Assembly (NCBI RefSeq): GCF_000383615.1 | Contig: NZ_KB911582.1 | Span: forward strand, 393,271 to 457,270 | Direction: 5' to 3' | DNA length: 64,000 nucleotides | DNA from: Streptomyces canus 299MFChir4.1 | GTDB taxonomy: Bacteria; Actinomycetota; Actinomycetes; Streptomycetales; Streptomycetaceae | Part shown: positions 34,117 to 42,078 of the stretch, one piece after another | Layout: each line of letters begins with the position of its first letter | Position numbering within the stretch: position 1 is the first letter of the stretch | The notes under the pieces: model-generated | The model's database searches: none | The model's input: the letters and a program-made list of their open reading frames with translations, nothing else | Told to the model about the DNA's origin: nothing | Translations under genes and position numbers: made by a program

Positions 34117-34662
34117 GTGACGAGCGGAACCGCGACGACCCGAGAGGCCGGGACCTCTCCCACCGTGACCGGACCGGCTCTCACCACGGTCACCCGGATC
34201 GGCGTGACGGGGCACCGCTCCATCCCGGGCCAGGTCCTGCCGGTCGTGCGGGCGGGGATGCGCGGGCACCTCGGCGGCGGCTCCCTGGAGGCCCTCACCT
34301 GTCTCGCGGCCGGGGCCGACCAGCTGTTCGCGGACATCGCCCTGGACAGTGGTGTCCCGGTGACGGCGGTGATCCCGGGCATGGAGTACGAGGCCCACCT
34401 CGACGACGACGTGGCACGCGCCGGGTACCGCAGGATCCTGCGCGCCTGCGCGCACCGCGTGGAGCTGCCGCCCGAACCGACGCACGAGGAGGCGTACTTC
34501 GCGGCGGGCCGCTGGATCGTCGACCACTGCGACCGTCTGATCGCCGTGTGGGACGGCCGTCCGGCGCGGGGGCTGGGGGGCACCGGCGACGTGGTGGCCT
34601 ACGCGCGCAGGACGGGGGTCCCGGTGACCGTGCTGTGGCCGAGCGGGGCACAACGCGGCTGA
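34117..34662 (+). CDS. SLOG-domain Rossmann-fold protein
   Basis: A 181-aa protein. It begins with a Thr-rich leader, then VTRIGVTGHRSIPGQVLPVV, ALTCLAAGADQLFADIALD and VIPGMEYEAHLDDDV. These fit the SLOG/LOG-like nucleotide-binding superfamily (GVTGHR and SLAAGADQ motifs), members of which sense or process nucleotide derivatives in stress and defence systems. The C-terminal WIVDHCDRLIAVWDG plus GTGDVVAYAR is the conserved pocket. GTG 34117 follows GGGAGG. No effector gene is adjacent, so its role is unknown. Confidence 0.72.
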   Translation: MTSGTATTREAGTSPTVTGPALTTVTRIGVTGHRSIPGQVLPVVRAGMRGHLGGGSLEALTCLAAGADQLFADIALDSGVPVTAVIPGMEYEAHLDDDVARAGYRRILRACAHRVELPPEPTHEEAYFAAGRWIVDHCDRLIAVWDGRPARGLGGTGDVVAYARRTGVPVTVLWPSGAQRG

Positions 34663-34870
34663 CGCTTGCAGGGTCCAAAACTGCCGAACCCGACTGCATA
34701 CCGTCACATCCCGAAGCGAACCAGCCTGAGGAACACGGGGCGTCCGTGCGGATCCCCCGAGACCCCCACCGAGGCCTTGACCGGGCCACGCTGCCCGAAT
34801 CCTGCCCGCGGGGCGTACGGCGAACGAACACGCGGGTGAGCGCAGGTCGTGGCGGGCGGGCCTCGGCGGG

Positions 34871-35812
34871 TCAGACGGCGAACCAGCATCGGACCGTCGT
34901 GCCCTTCGGCCCGGTGTGCACGCGCACGAGGTCGGCGACGAGGTTGACGATGAGGAGGCCGCGGCCGCCGAACTGGTCCCGGGAGGGCGGCCGGCGACCG
35001 GCCAGCGGGTCGGTGAGGTGTCCCTGGTCGCGGACCTCGCACACCACGTGCCCGTCCTCGGCCCAGACCCGCAGCAGCCCCGAACCGCCGCCGTGCACCA
35101 CGCTGTTGGTGGTCAGCTCGGCGACGGTCAGCGCCAGGTCGTCGAGCCGGGGCCGCTGGAGCCCGAACCGCTCGGCCGCGTCGGACGCGAAGTGCCGGAT
35201 CTCGCCGAGCACATCGGCGACGAAGGCGTGGGCGGCCACGTCCGGGGCCGGTGGCAGCGGGGCGTTGTAGCGGGCGTGCACGGCCTCGAAGTCGTACCGT
35301 CCGCTCTCCTCCTCCCGCCCGGAGCCGGCGTCGACGACCACGGGGTGGGTGGCGCGGGCGTCGGCGACGACCTGGGGGTCGAGGCGCCGGGTGTCGTAGG
35401 GGCACAGGATGGTGACCGGGCGGCCCTGGAAGGCGGCGTTGATCAGCGCCTCGTGCTGGACGCAGGCGGGGTACTCGACGGCCGAACGGCCGGCCCAGAT
35501 CGGTTCGCCGACGATCCGCACCCGGGTGCCGGGCGGCTGGGCGTCGGCGAAGGCGCGCAGCACCCCCGGGATGATCCGGCCGGGGTTGCGCCCGGCCTCG
35601 CGCATGTCGAGGAACCGTACGTCCTCCTCGGCGCCGATCTCCGCCTTCAGCAGCCGCAGGTTCTCGGTGGGCACGGCCACGGCGACCGGTTCCCCGGCGG
35701 CGACCGCCTTGTGCACGAACGGCACCACTGCGGCCAGGTACTCCCGCTCGTCGCGGTAGAACAGCGCGGGATGCACGAACGGATCAGGCGTCTCGGCCAC
35801 AGCGCTCACCAC
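34871..35812 (-). CDS. MEDS-domain sensor with anti-sigma-type ATPase
   Basis: A 313-aa cytoplasmic protein. The N-terminal MEDS (DcmR sensory) domain has HPALFYRDEREYLAAVVPFV, EPIWAGRSAVEYPACVQHEA and ILCPYDTRRL. The C-terminal GHKL ATPase has the N-box LALTVAELTTNSVVHGG and a G-box QFGGRGLLIVNLVADLV, as in RsbW-like anti-sigma kinases of Streptomyces. It lacks a phosphoacceptor His, so it probably phosphorylates a protein partner such as a STAS antagonist. Start GTG 35812 removes a non-conserved leader; an upstream start at 35887 is possible. The divergent neighbour encodes a STAS-ANTAR protein. Confidence 0.8.
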   Translation of the reverse strand: MVSAVAETPDPFVHPALFYRDEREYLAAVVPFVHKAVAAGEPVAVAVPTENLRLLKAEIGAEEDVRFLDMREAGRNPGRIIPGVLRAFADAQPPGTRVRIVGEPIWAGRSAVEYPACVQHEALINAAFQGRPVTILCPYDTRRLDPQVVADARATHPVVVDAGSGREEESGRYDFEAVHARYNAPLPPAPDVAAHAFVADVLGEIRHFASDAAERFGLQRPRLDDLALTVAELTTNSVVHGGGSGLLRVWAEDGHVVCEVRDQGHLTDPLAGRRPPSRDQFGGRGLLIVNLVADLVRVHTGPKGTTVRCWFAV

Positions 35813-36140
35813 GGCGTGACCCTGTTCCCGCACGCCGGAAGGCGGCGCCGCGGCGCGTTGTACCGGACCTTCACACCCACTCCCCACTGTCGTCCCGCCT
35901 CTCTCCCCTCCGATACGTGTCCCCTCCCGAAACGTCTCCTGTCAAGACCTGGATGAGACCGCGTTTACCCCCTGTGCGCGCCCGTCACGCCCCACCGGGC
36001 CGGGTGTACTCCCCGAGGGGCCGGGCAGGCGCATTCCAGCACCGCCGGATCCCGCACAGCCACACCCCTGGGCCGGGCCGGAGTCCGGCGGCGATCGGTG
36101 ACTCAACGTCGTGACGACTGTGGGGAGCAGCGAGGCGGAC
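35813..36140. other. 328-bp divergent region between MEDS-ATPase and STAS-ANTAR genes
   Basis: No gene. Minus-strand TTGACA (35945-35940) is a perfect -35 hexamer, but no good -10 follows at 17-19 bp. The region is C-rich and may carry promoters for both genes. Confidence 0.35.
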
Positions 36141-36812
36141 ATGAGTTCAGCGACGAACACTTCGCTCGCGGGGCGGCTGGACACCCTGGCCATCGACAGC
36201 AGTGTGGACGGGGGCAGGGCCGTGCTCGTCGTCCGCGGCGAGCTGATCCACGGCTGCGCGGACGCCCTGGGCAGGACCCTGGCCCGGCTGCCGGAGGACA
36301 TCGACCGGGTCGACCTGGACATGACGGGCGTCACCTTCATGGACACGGCCGGACTGCAGTTCCTGGAAGTTCTCGACACCTACGGCCGCCGCTGTCGCGT
36401 ACGGGTGGCGGCGACCGGCTGGGCCGAACAGGCGCGCCGCGTCCTGGAGATGGCCGGTCTGGACCCCGACGATCCCCTGCACGGCCCCGGGACGCGCCGG
36501 GAGCCCGTGCCCTGCACGGTGGTCCTGGAGCGCACCCGGCAGCTGGACCTGCTGCGCACGGAGGTCGAGCAGCTCCGGCAGGCGATCGCCACCCGCCCGG
36601 TCATCGACCAGGCGCGCGGGGTCCTGATGGCCACTCACGCCTGCTCCTCGGACCAGGCGTGGAACGTCCTGCGGGAGGCCTCCCAGCTCTCCAACACCAA
36701 ACTGCGCACGGTCGCCGCGGTGGTCACGGCCGGTGCGGAGGGCGGTGGCCCGCTGCCGTCGCCCGAACTGCGCCGAGCGCTGCGGACGGCGATCGACCGC
36801 TGCCTGAACTGA
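36141..36812 (+). CDS. STAS-ANTAR regulator
   Basis: A 223-aa protein. An N-terminal STAS domain (AVLVVRGELIHGCADALGR then VDLDMTGVTFMDTAGLQFLE) is followed by a short coiled-coil (LDLLRTEVEQLRQAIATRP) and an ANTAR RNA-binding domain (IDQARGVLMATHACSSDQAW, EASQLSNTKLRTVA). ANTAR domains bind paired hairpins to cause antitermination. The phospho-site Ser of SpoIIAA-type antagonists is Ala here (D-T-A-G-L), so the STAS domain would not be switched by Ser phosphorylation. ATG 36141 has GAGG upstream. It probably pairs with the divergent MEDS-ATPase. Confidence 0.85.
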   Translation: MSSATNTSLAGRLDTLAIDSSVDGGRAVLVVRGELIHGCADALGRTLARLPEDIDRVDLDMTGVTFMDTAGLQFLEVLDTYGRRCRVRVAATGWAEQARRVLEMAGLDPDDPLHGPGTRREPVPCTVVLERTRQLDLLRTEVEQLRQAIATRPVIDQARGVLMATHACSSDQAWNVLREASQLSNTKLRTVAAVVTAGAEGGGPLPSPELRRALRTAIDRCLN

Positions 36813-36837
36813 CCGGCGGTCGTGGGCCGTTGCGGCG

Positions 36838-36948
36838 TCAGTACGGCAGCAGTCGTCCCGACGGAGTCCTGCGGTCGATCTCGGGCTGCCGGGTGTCACG
36901 GGACGACGAGGGCCGACGGCTGACACGAACACGGATCTGGCGGTTCAT
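36838..36948 (-). CDS. 36-aa basic peptide
   Basis: A short ORF with a near-perfect Shine-Dalgarno (GAGGAGGG, 4-5 bases before the ATG at 36948). The product, MNRQIRVRVSRRPSSSRDTR followed by QPEIDRRTPSGRLLPY, is Arg-rich (net charge strongly positive). It is antisense to nothing and lies just after the STAS-ANTAR gene. I know no family. The ribosome site is the main evidence; conservation is untested. Confidence 0.45.
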   Translation of the reverse strand: MNRQIRVRVSRRPSSSRDTRQPEIDRRTPSGRLLPY

Positions 36949-37267
36949 GGCGCCCTCCTCGGGCCTGGATTCCTGTTCCCCGACACGAACCAGCCTCGTC
37001 CTCGAGACCCGCCCGCACATCGTGCCCACGGAGGCACCTGCCCTGCCTCCCCGGGACGACCGCACCGCCTCCCGCTACTCCCGGGGGAGGACAACTACCC
37101 GCGAGAACGCCCGATCAAGCCTTGTCGGGCAGGACGCGCGGGAACACCCGGCCGCGCTCGAGGCGCACACTGGAGGAACGCGGCGGTCGGAAGCCGGTCC
37201 TCCGCACCCGCGAGGGCCTGTCGGCGAGGCCCGGTCGGCACGGACACCACGGACGCCAGGAGGGGCC
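36949..37267. other. 319-bp gap without a supported gene
   Basis: It lies between the 36-aa peptide and the next rightward gene. I see no conserved open frame; it probably holds the promoters of both flanking genes. GGAGGGG before 37268 is the Shine-Dalgarno of the next gene. Confidence 0.35.
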
Positions 37268-37804
37268 ATGCGCACAGGCACAGCTCCGGAGGTGCCCGCG
37301 CCCCGAGCCGCACGATGGCTGCTGGCGGTTGTACGGTGGCCGGCGGTTGTACGGCCCCTCCTGCGCCCCCTGCTGTGCCGCCGCCCGGCCCCCGCCGGCC
37401 CGTCGCGGCCGGACCAGTTGAGGGCGCTCGTCGCCGTACTGGACGAAGCGGTGGCCGCGCAGCGGCCGGCCGACGAGGCGGTCGCCGCGTGCGGCGAGCC
37501 CGGCCCGGTGTCCCGCGGGTCGGCCCGGGACTGCGGGCAGCAGAGCATCGCCCTGCACCGGCTGCGCGCCCGGCTCCAGGACGTGGGCACCACCGACCCG
37601 GACCTGGTGGCGGCGCAGGCCCGCGCGGCCCGGCTGCTCGCCTACGACCTGTGGATGCTGCGCGCCTCGCTGAACCTGGCCTTCACCGTCCGCCCCGTCG
37701 ATCGCACCGAGGCGGCCCGGCTGCGCCTCAACGGCCTGGGCCGCCCCGCGGACGACCTGCGCCGCCTGCGCGACACCCTGCGCGCGGAGCTCTCCGAGAC
37801 GTAG
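37268..37804 (+). CDS. hypothetical helical protein (178 aa)
   Basis: Unrecognised. The N-terminus is basic with RAARWLLAVVRWPAVVRPLL, possibly membrane-associated but not a clear helix. The remainder is Arg/Ala/Leu-rich and predicted helical (DQLRALVAVLDEAVAAQRPA, ARAARLLAYDLWMLRASLNL). ATG 37268 has GGAGGGG. Third codon positions are strongly G/C, supporting coding. It is convergent with the sigma-factor accessory gene. Confidence 0.65.
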   Translation: MRTGTAPEVPAPRAARWLLAVVRWPAVVRPLLRPLLCRRPAPAGPSRPDQLRALVAVLDEAVAAQRPADEAVAACGEPGPVSRGSARDCGQQSIALHRLRARLQDVGTTDPDLVAAQARAARLLAYDLWMLRASLNLAFTVRPVDRTEAARLRLNGLGRPADDLRRLRDTLRAELSET

Positions 37805-37808
37805 GGCG

Positions 37809-38504
37809 TCAGGTGCCGGGGTCCAGCCGGTGGGCGAGGTCGTGGACGGCGGCGCTGGTGAGGTCCCCGACGAAGGAGCCGACGATCTCCAGACGGCCGC
37901 CGGTGATCGAGCGGTTCACGTAGGGGTTGCCCCACAGCTTGCCGTCGATGACGATGGCGAATTCGTTGCGCGGAGCCGGGGCCGAGGCGATGGAGCCGGT
38001 GAGGGCGGCGAAACGGGCCCGGTCGGCGGAGTCGAGGGTCACCTCGACCTGCCAGGCGCCGTCGATACTGCTCTTGACCGCCTTGGCGGAGGCGACCCGG
38101 ACGTCGGTCATGCCCTTGGCCCGGTCGGTCCGGACGCAGAGCTCCGGGTGGGTCGCGCTCGCGGGAACGGTGTAGCCGCCGCTGCCGGGGGCGCAGGCGC
38201 GCTCCGTGGACGAGGTGACCGGCAGGAGGGACATCAGGGCCGCCTTCCCGGTGCTGTCCCCTGCCGCGGGCTGCACCACGTGCCCGCGCGGGGTCGTACC
38301 GTCCGGGACGGCCACCCAGGCGGTGGCGACCGCGGCGGCGACGGCGACACCGGCCCCGGCGCGGACCAGCCGCTGCCGCCGCCGGGCGATCCGCAAGGCG
38401 CCGTCGGCGAGTCCGGCCAGCCGGGCACCGGCGGCGTCGCCGCCGCTCTCCCGGACGTGGGCGTGCAGGGCGTCGCGCAGCGGGTGTTCGGTCGAGTCGT
38501 TCAT
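37809..38504 (-). CDS. putative sigma-factor accessory protein with SecDF-head-like domain
   Basis: A 231-aa protein coupled to the sigma factor by ATGA overlap, the usual place of an anti-sigma factor. The cytoplasmic part has ALHAHVRESGGDAAGARLAG then ALRIARRRQRLVRAG, a membrane helix GAGVAVAAAVATAWVAVP follows near residues 45-65, and the external part ends with VTLDSADRARFAALTGSI, APRNEFAIVIDGKLWGNPYV and SITGGRLEIVGSF. That last block matches the P1-head subdomain of SecD (DGKVxSAPxVxEPITGGxAxIxG). No zinc-type anti-sigma motif (HxxxCxxC) is present. Function inferred from position. Confidence 0.7.
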   Translation of the reverse strand: MNDSTEHPLRDALHAHVRESGGDAAGARLAGLADGALRIARRRQRLVRAGAGVAVAAAVATAWVAVPDGTTPRGHVVQPAAGDSTGKAALMSLLPVTSSTERACAPGSGGYTVPASATHPELCVRTDRAKGMTDVRVASAKAVKSSIDGAWQVEVTLDSADRARFAALTGSIASAPAPRNEFAIVIDGKLWGNPYVNRSITGGRLEIVGSFVGDLTSAAVHDLAHRLDPGT

Positions 38505-39022
38505 GCGACGACGCCCCTTCCGGAGGCAGTGGACAGGGAGGTGCGCAGGGAGGTGAGCGCCTTGTGGGTCTGGCTGCGGACCGTTCCCTGGGCGACGCCC
38601 AGAATCGCGGCGATCTCCTCGTCCGGCCGGTCCTCGAAGTAGCGCAGCACGATCACCGCCCGCTGGCGCTTGGGCAGCCGCCGCAGTGCTGCCATGATGT
38701 CCTGCCGCTGGACCACGGTGTCGGCCCAGTCGGTGGCCTGCTCCGACGGCTGGTCCGGCAGGGTGTCGGTGGCCGTCTCCCGTCCCCAGCTGAGCAGTCG
38801 GAAGCGGTCCACCTGGGCGTGGTAGAGCGCCCGGCGCACATAGATCTCCGGCTGCTCCCGGTCCCGCAGCTTCGACCAGCGCCGAGCGGTGGCGGCGAGC
38901 GCGGTCTGGAGCAGGTCCCGGCCCTGCTCCCAGTCCCCGGTCAGCAGGTAGGCCGTGTGCAGCAGCGATCTCGACCGCGCCGCCACGAACTCGCGGAACT
39001 GGCGTTCCTCGTCGGCGTTCAA
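38501..39022 (-). CDS. SigE-family ECF-type sigma factor
   Basis: A 173-aa sigma factor. Region 2: EFVAARSRSLLHTAYLLTGD then LLQTALAATARRW and VRRALYHAQVDRFR; region 4: ALRRLPKRQRAVIVLRYFED with ILGVAQGTVRSQTHKALTSL. These are the SigE-family (SigM-like) actinobacterial signatures. The start chosen is TTG 39022, with GAGGGAGGG seven bases upstream; longer frames have no Shine-Dalgarno. It is the upstream gene of a two-gene operon with the membrane partner that overlaps it. Confidence 0.85.
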   Translation of the reverse strand: MNADEERQFREFVAARSRSLLHTAYLLTGDWEQGRDLLQTALAATARRWSKLRDREQPEIYVRRALYHAQVDRFRLLSWGRETATDTLPDQPSEQATDWADTVVQRQDIMAALRRLPKRQRAVIVLRYFEDRPDEEIAAILGVAQGTVRSQTHKALTSLRTSLSTASGRGVVA

Positions 39023-39346
39023 TGTGCCCTCCCTCGTTCCCCTGTAAAGACGGGTGGGGAAGGGGGTTCGACTGCCCTGCCGCCCGGACTTTTTCACATG
39101 TGCGTCCGGCGTCGCCGACGACGCGCTGCGACCGCGCGTAAGGGGACTGCGCTCCCGCGAGGAGCTTCTCGCCGAGTGCGGCGTGCAGCTGCTGCCCAAG
39201 CCCGCCACGACGACGTGGCCGCGCTGCGCGAGGGCCCGTCCGAACTCCACCACCCGGGAGATCAGCGAGGCGCACCTCCGCTGTCCGCGCAGGGTCCTGA
39301 CCGGCCCGGCGGCATGGCCTGAGTGAGGGCTGACACCGAGACCGGG
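39023..39346. other. promoter region of the sigma-factor operon
   Basis: About 320 bp without a supported gene, between the sigma factor and the dctA terminator. Several antisense frames cross it but have no family match. It should hold the leftward promoter for the sigma operon; I could not pick out an ECF-type promoter with confidence. Confidence 0.3.
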
Positions 39347-39376
39347 GCCGGTCCGGAGCACGTGCTCCGGACCGGC
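39347..39376. terminator. 30-bp perfect palindrome downstream of dctA
   Basis: GCCGGTCCGGAGCAC and its exact complement meet with no loop (central CACGTG), 14 bp past the dctA stop. As RNA it would form a very stable hairpin with a minimal loop. Likely terminator of the prpF-dctA transcript; a protein-binding site is possible because it has no spacer. Confidence 0.55.
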
Positions 39377-39389
39377 TGTGAGAGGTGTG

Positions 39390-40832
39390 TCAGCCGGCCG
39401 CGGGCACCGGCTCCCGGTCCGCCCCTGGCGCCACCCTCGGGTCGGGCTCCTCGGCATCCTCGGGGTTCGCGTCCGGCGTCGGTTCTGCCTGCGCCTCGGG
39501 GGCGTGGTCGTCCTCGGGCGCGGCGGTGAACGGGAGGTCGCCGCGCAGGACGGCCTTGGCGCGCTCCTCGTCCAGCTGTCCCTCCCACTTGGCCACCGCG
39601 AGCGTGGCGACGCTGTTGCCGACCACGCTGGTCAGGGCTCGGGCCTCGGACATGAAGCGATCGATGCCGAAGATCAGTGCCAGGGCGGCGACGGGCACGT
39701 GCGGTACGGCGCTGAGGGTGGCCGCCAGGGCGATGAACCCGGAGCCGGTGACACCGGCCGCGCCCTTGGAGGTGAGCAGCATGATGGCCAGCATGGACAG
39801 CTGCTGGGTGAGGCTGAGGTCGATGCCGAGGGCCTGGGCGAGGAAGACCGAGCCCATGGTCAGGTAGATGGCGGTGCCGTCGAGGTTGAACGAGTACCCG
39901 GCGGGCAGCGTGATCCCGACGACCGGCTTCGAGGCGCCCGCGTGCTGGAGCTTGGCCATCAGACGCGGCAGCACCGGCTCGGAGGACGATGTGCCCAGGA
40001 CGATCAGCAGCTCCTCCTTGATGTAGCGGAGGAAGGGCAGCAGGCGCAGGCCGTTGACGCGCATCACGGCGCCGAGCACGACCAGGACGAAGAACAGCGC
40101 GGTGAGCCAGAACGAGCCGACCAGCAGGGCCAGGTGGCGCAGGGTGTCCAGGCCGTAGTTGCCGATGGTGAAGGCCATGGAGCCGAAGGCGCCGATCGGG
40201 GCCAGCCGCATGATCCAGCGGATGAGCGTGAACAGCACCCTGGAGAGCTTCTCGATGCCCTGGGTGATCCCGGCCCCCGCCTCGCCGGCGGCGTTCAGGC
40301 CGAAGCCGAACAGCACCGAGATCAGCAGCACGGGCAGGATCTCGTGGCCGGTCAGCGCGCTGAGCAGGGTGTCCGGGATCATGGCGAGCAGGAACGCGGA
40401 GAGGCTCTCGTGGCTCGCGGTCGCCTCCGGCGGCAGCCCCTCGGTCGACAGGGTCGAGGGATCGACGTGCAGCCCGCTGCCCGGCTGGACGACGTTCACG
40501 ACGACCAGCCCGATCACCATGGCGACGGTCGTCAGGACCTCGAAGTAGATCAACGCCTTGAGACTGACCCGGCCGACGGCACGCGCGTTGCCCATGGAGG
40601 CGATGCCGTGGACGACGGTACAGAAGATGACGGGCGCGATCATCATGCGCACCAGGGCGATGAACCCGTCGCCCAGGGGTTTGAGATCGGCTCCGAACGA
40701 CGGCCACAGCCAGCCTGTGGCGGCCCCGGCCAGGACGCCGATCAGGCACTGGACGTACAGCAGGGACAGCAGCCTGCGCAGGCGGCTCGGGGGAGCGTTG
40801 CCGGTACCCGGGGCAGCGTCGTTGCGGCTCAT
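39390..40832 (-). CDS. dctA: C4-dicarboxylate transporter, DAACS family
   Basis: A 480-aa cation-dicarboxylate symporter. Family features: LIALVRMMIAPVIFCTVVHG, the serine-rich hairpin LGTSSSEPVLPRL, GYSFNLDGTAIYLTMGSVF, and LLTSKGAAGVTGSGFIALA. Eight to nine membrane segments with a long acidic C-terminal tail (PEDDHAPEAQAEPTPDANPE) not usual for DctA. The ATG at 40832 overlaps the PrpF stop by 4 bp, so it imports a di- or tricarboxylic acid processed by PrpF. A longer frame to 42026 is only the antisense-frame shadow of PrpF. Confidence 0.9.
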   Translation of the reverse strand: MSRNDAAPGTGNAPPSRLRRLLSLLYVQCLIGVLAGAATGWLWPSFGADLKPLGDGFIALVRMMIAPVIFCTVVHGIASMGNARAVGRVSLKALIYFEVLTTVAMVIGLVVVNVVQPGSGLHVDPSTLSTEGLPPEATASHESLSAFLLAMIPDTLLSALTGHEILPVLLISVLFGFGLNAAGEAGAGITQGIEKLSRVLFTLIRWIMRLAPIGAFGSMAFTIGNYGLDTLRHLALLVGSFWLTALFFVLVVLGAVMRVNGLRLLPFLRYIKEELLIVLGTSSSEPVLPRLMAKLQHAGASKPVVGITLPAGYSFNLDGTAIYLTMGSVFLAQALGIDLSLTQQLSMLAIMLLTSKGAAGVTGSGFIALAATLSAVPHVPVAALALIFGIDRFMSEARALTSVVGNSVATLAVAKWEGQLDEERAKAVLRGDLPFTAAPEDDHAPEAQAEPTPDANPEDAEEPDPRVAPGADREPVPAAG

Positions 40833-41947
40833 ACGGGGCGTCCTTCCAGGACGGGAACGAGGAGTTCGGCTCGGGCGATGCGGCGGGCGGCGCGGTGCAG
40901 CAGCACCGTGGGGGAGGCGCCCTCCGCCGTGGGGACGGCTCGGGCGGTGACGATGCCGGCCGGGGTGCCCAGGCGCAGCGTCCCGTCGGCGGTCTGCCGG
41001 GCGACGCGGTGGGCGAGGGTGCCGGGGATGGTGGCAGCGGTGGCCAGGGCGACGGCCGAGGTGAGGCCGATCGCCGGGTGGGGTGCGTGCATGGAGACCA
41101 TGCGGACGGCCAGGTCGTACGCGTCCTGTGGGACGAGGGTGCCATCGGTGGTGCGGTAGGCGACAGGGCGGGCGACCACTCCGACCTTCGGGACGGCATG
41201 GCTGACGGGGTCGCTCTCCCGGACCAGTCCCATGGCCAGGGCGGCCTGCCGGCGCAGCACGGTGAGGGCGGGCACCGCCTTGGCGAAGTCGGCGAGGGAC
41301 TCGGTGCCGTCGAGTCCGAACGCCTTGGCCTCGAACAGCGCCGCCGGGGCGCCGGCATCGACCAGGGACGCCTCGACGGTGCCGGTGGGCCCGGTCAGCG
41401 TGTCCACGGCGTGGCCGGTCGGCAGGGCCCGGCCCGTCGACGTACCCGCGGGGTCCTCGAAGCCGAGGAGTACCGGCACGCCGAGCGCGGCGGTGCCCGG
41501 CACCTGGGCCGTTCCCGCGTCGGGGGCGACCCGTCCCAGGGTGGGGATGGTGCCGCTGAGCCGGGCGCCGGTGTTGACGTTGAGCATCCGCACCGTGGTC
41601 GAGTCCGACGCGAGAGGCACCAGCCCGTTGTGGACGGCGTACAGGGCGACGGCGGTGGCGCAGTTGCCGCAGTTGCTGGTCCACTCCACCTGCTCGTCGC
41701 CGATGCCGACCTGCGCGAAGGCGTACTCGACATCGACGTCCGGCTTCGTCGAGGTCCGGACGACCGCCGCCTTGGAGGTGGTGGAGGAGGCACCGCCGAC
41801 GCCATCGATCTGGCGGGGGTCGGCGGCGTTGTAGGCGGCGAGCAGGAGGGTGTCGACGTCCACGCCGGTGGCCACCACGTCGTGGTGGTCGAAGATCCAG
41901 CACTTGCTGGTACCTCCGCGGATCATCTCGCCCTGCAGACGCAACAC
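40829..41947 (-). CDS. prpF: PrpF-type isomerase (4-oxalomesaconate/aconitate-like)
   Basis: A 372-aa diaminopimelate-epimerase-fold protein. The signature RGGTSKC (PrpF: RGGTSKG) appears near residue 10, GGASSTTSKAAVV and TSNCGNCATAVALYAVHNGL (catalytic Cys-containing loop) follow, and SMHAPHPAIGLTSAVALA closes the core. Family members isomerise aconitate, tricarballylate-like or oxalomesaconate double bonds. GTG 41947 has GGAG seven bases upstream. It is first in an operon with dctA and divergent from a LysR regulator. The exact substrate cannot be read from sequence. Confidence 0.85.
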   Translation of the reverse strand: MLRLQGEMIRGGTSKCWIFDHHDVVATGVDVDTLLLAAYNAADPRQIDGVGGASSTTSKAAVVRTSTKPDVDVEYAFAQVGIGDEQVEWTSNCGNCATAVALYAVHNGLVPLASDSTTVRMLNVNTGARLSGTIPTLGRVAPDAGTAQVPGTAALGVPVLLGFEDPAGTSTGRALPTGHAVDTLTGPTGTVEASLVDAGAPAALFEAKAFGLDGTESLADFAKAVPALTVLRRQAALAMGLVRESDPVSHAVPKVGVVARPVAYRTTDGTLVPQDAYDLAVRMVSMHAPHPAIGLTSAVALATAATIPGTLAHRVARQTADGTLRLGTPAGIVTARAVPTAEGASPTVLLHRAARRIARAELLVPVLEGRPV

Positions 41948-42078
41948 AACGGTCTCCTCGTGGAAACCCCGACGGCACTTCCGCGGGGGTGCGATCCACA
42001 GTGGGCGCGGAAAGCGTGAAGTACAATCTCGGAAATCTGCATGGGTATTAACTTGAACTAAACGCTGGAGGTGGCGGG

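Noticed and set aside
37115..37593. Minus-strand frames opposite the 178-aa protein
   Set aside because: No ribosome site or family match; third-position bias favours the plus-strand gene.
38505..39275. Extension of the SecDF-head protein to 488 residues
   Set aside because: The extension is a shadow of the sigma-factor gene; the coupled ATG at 38504 is the proper start.
40833..42026. 878-residue frame extending DctA upstream
   Set aside because: The added part is an alternative-frame shadow of PrpF with low-complexity Arg/Pro; DctA starts at 40832 with ATGA coupling.
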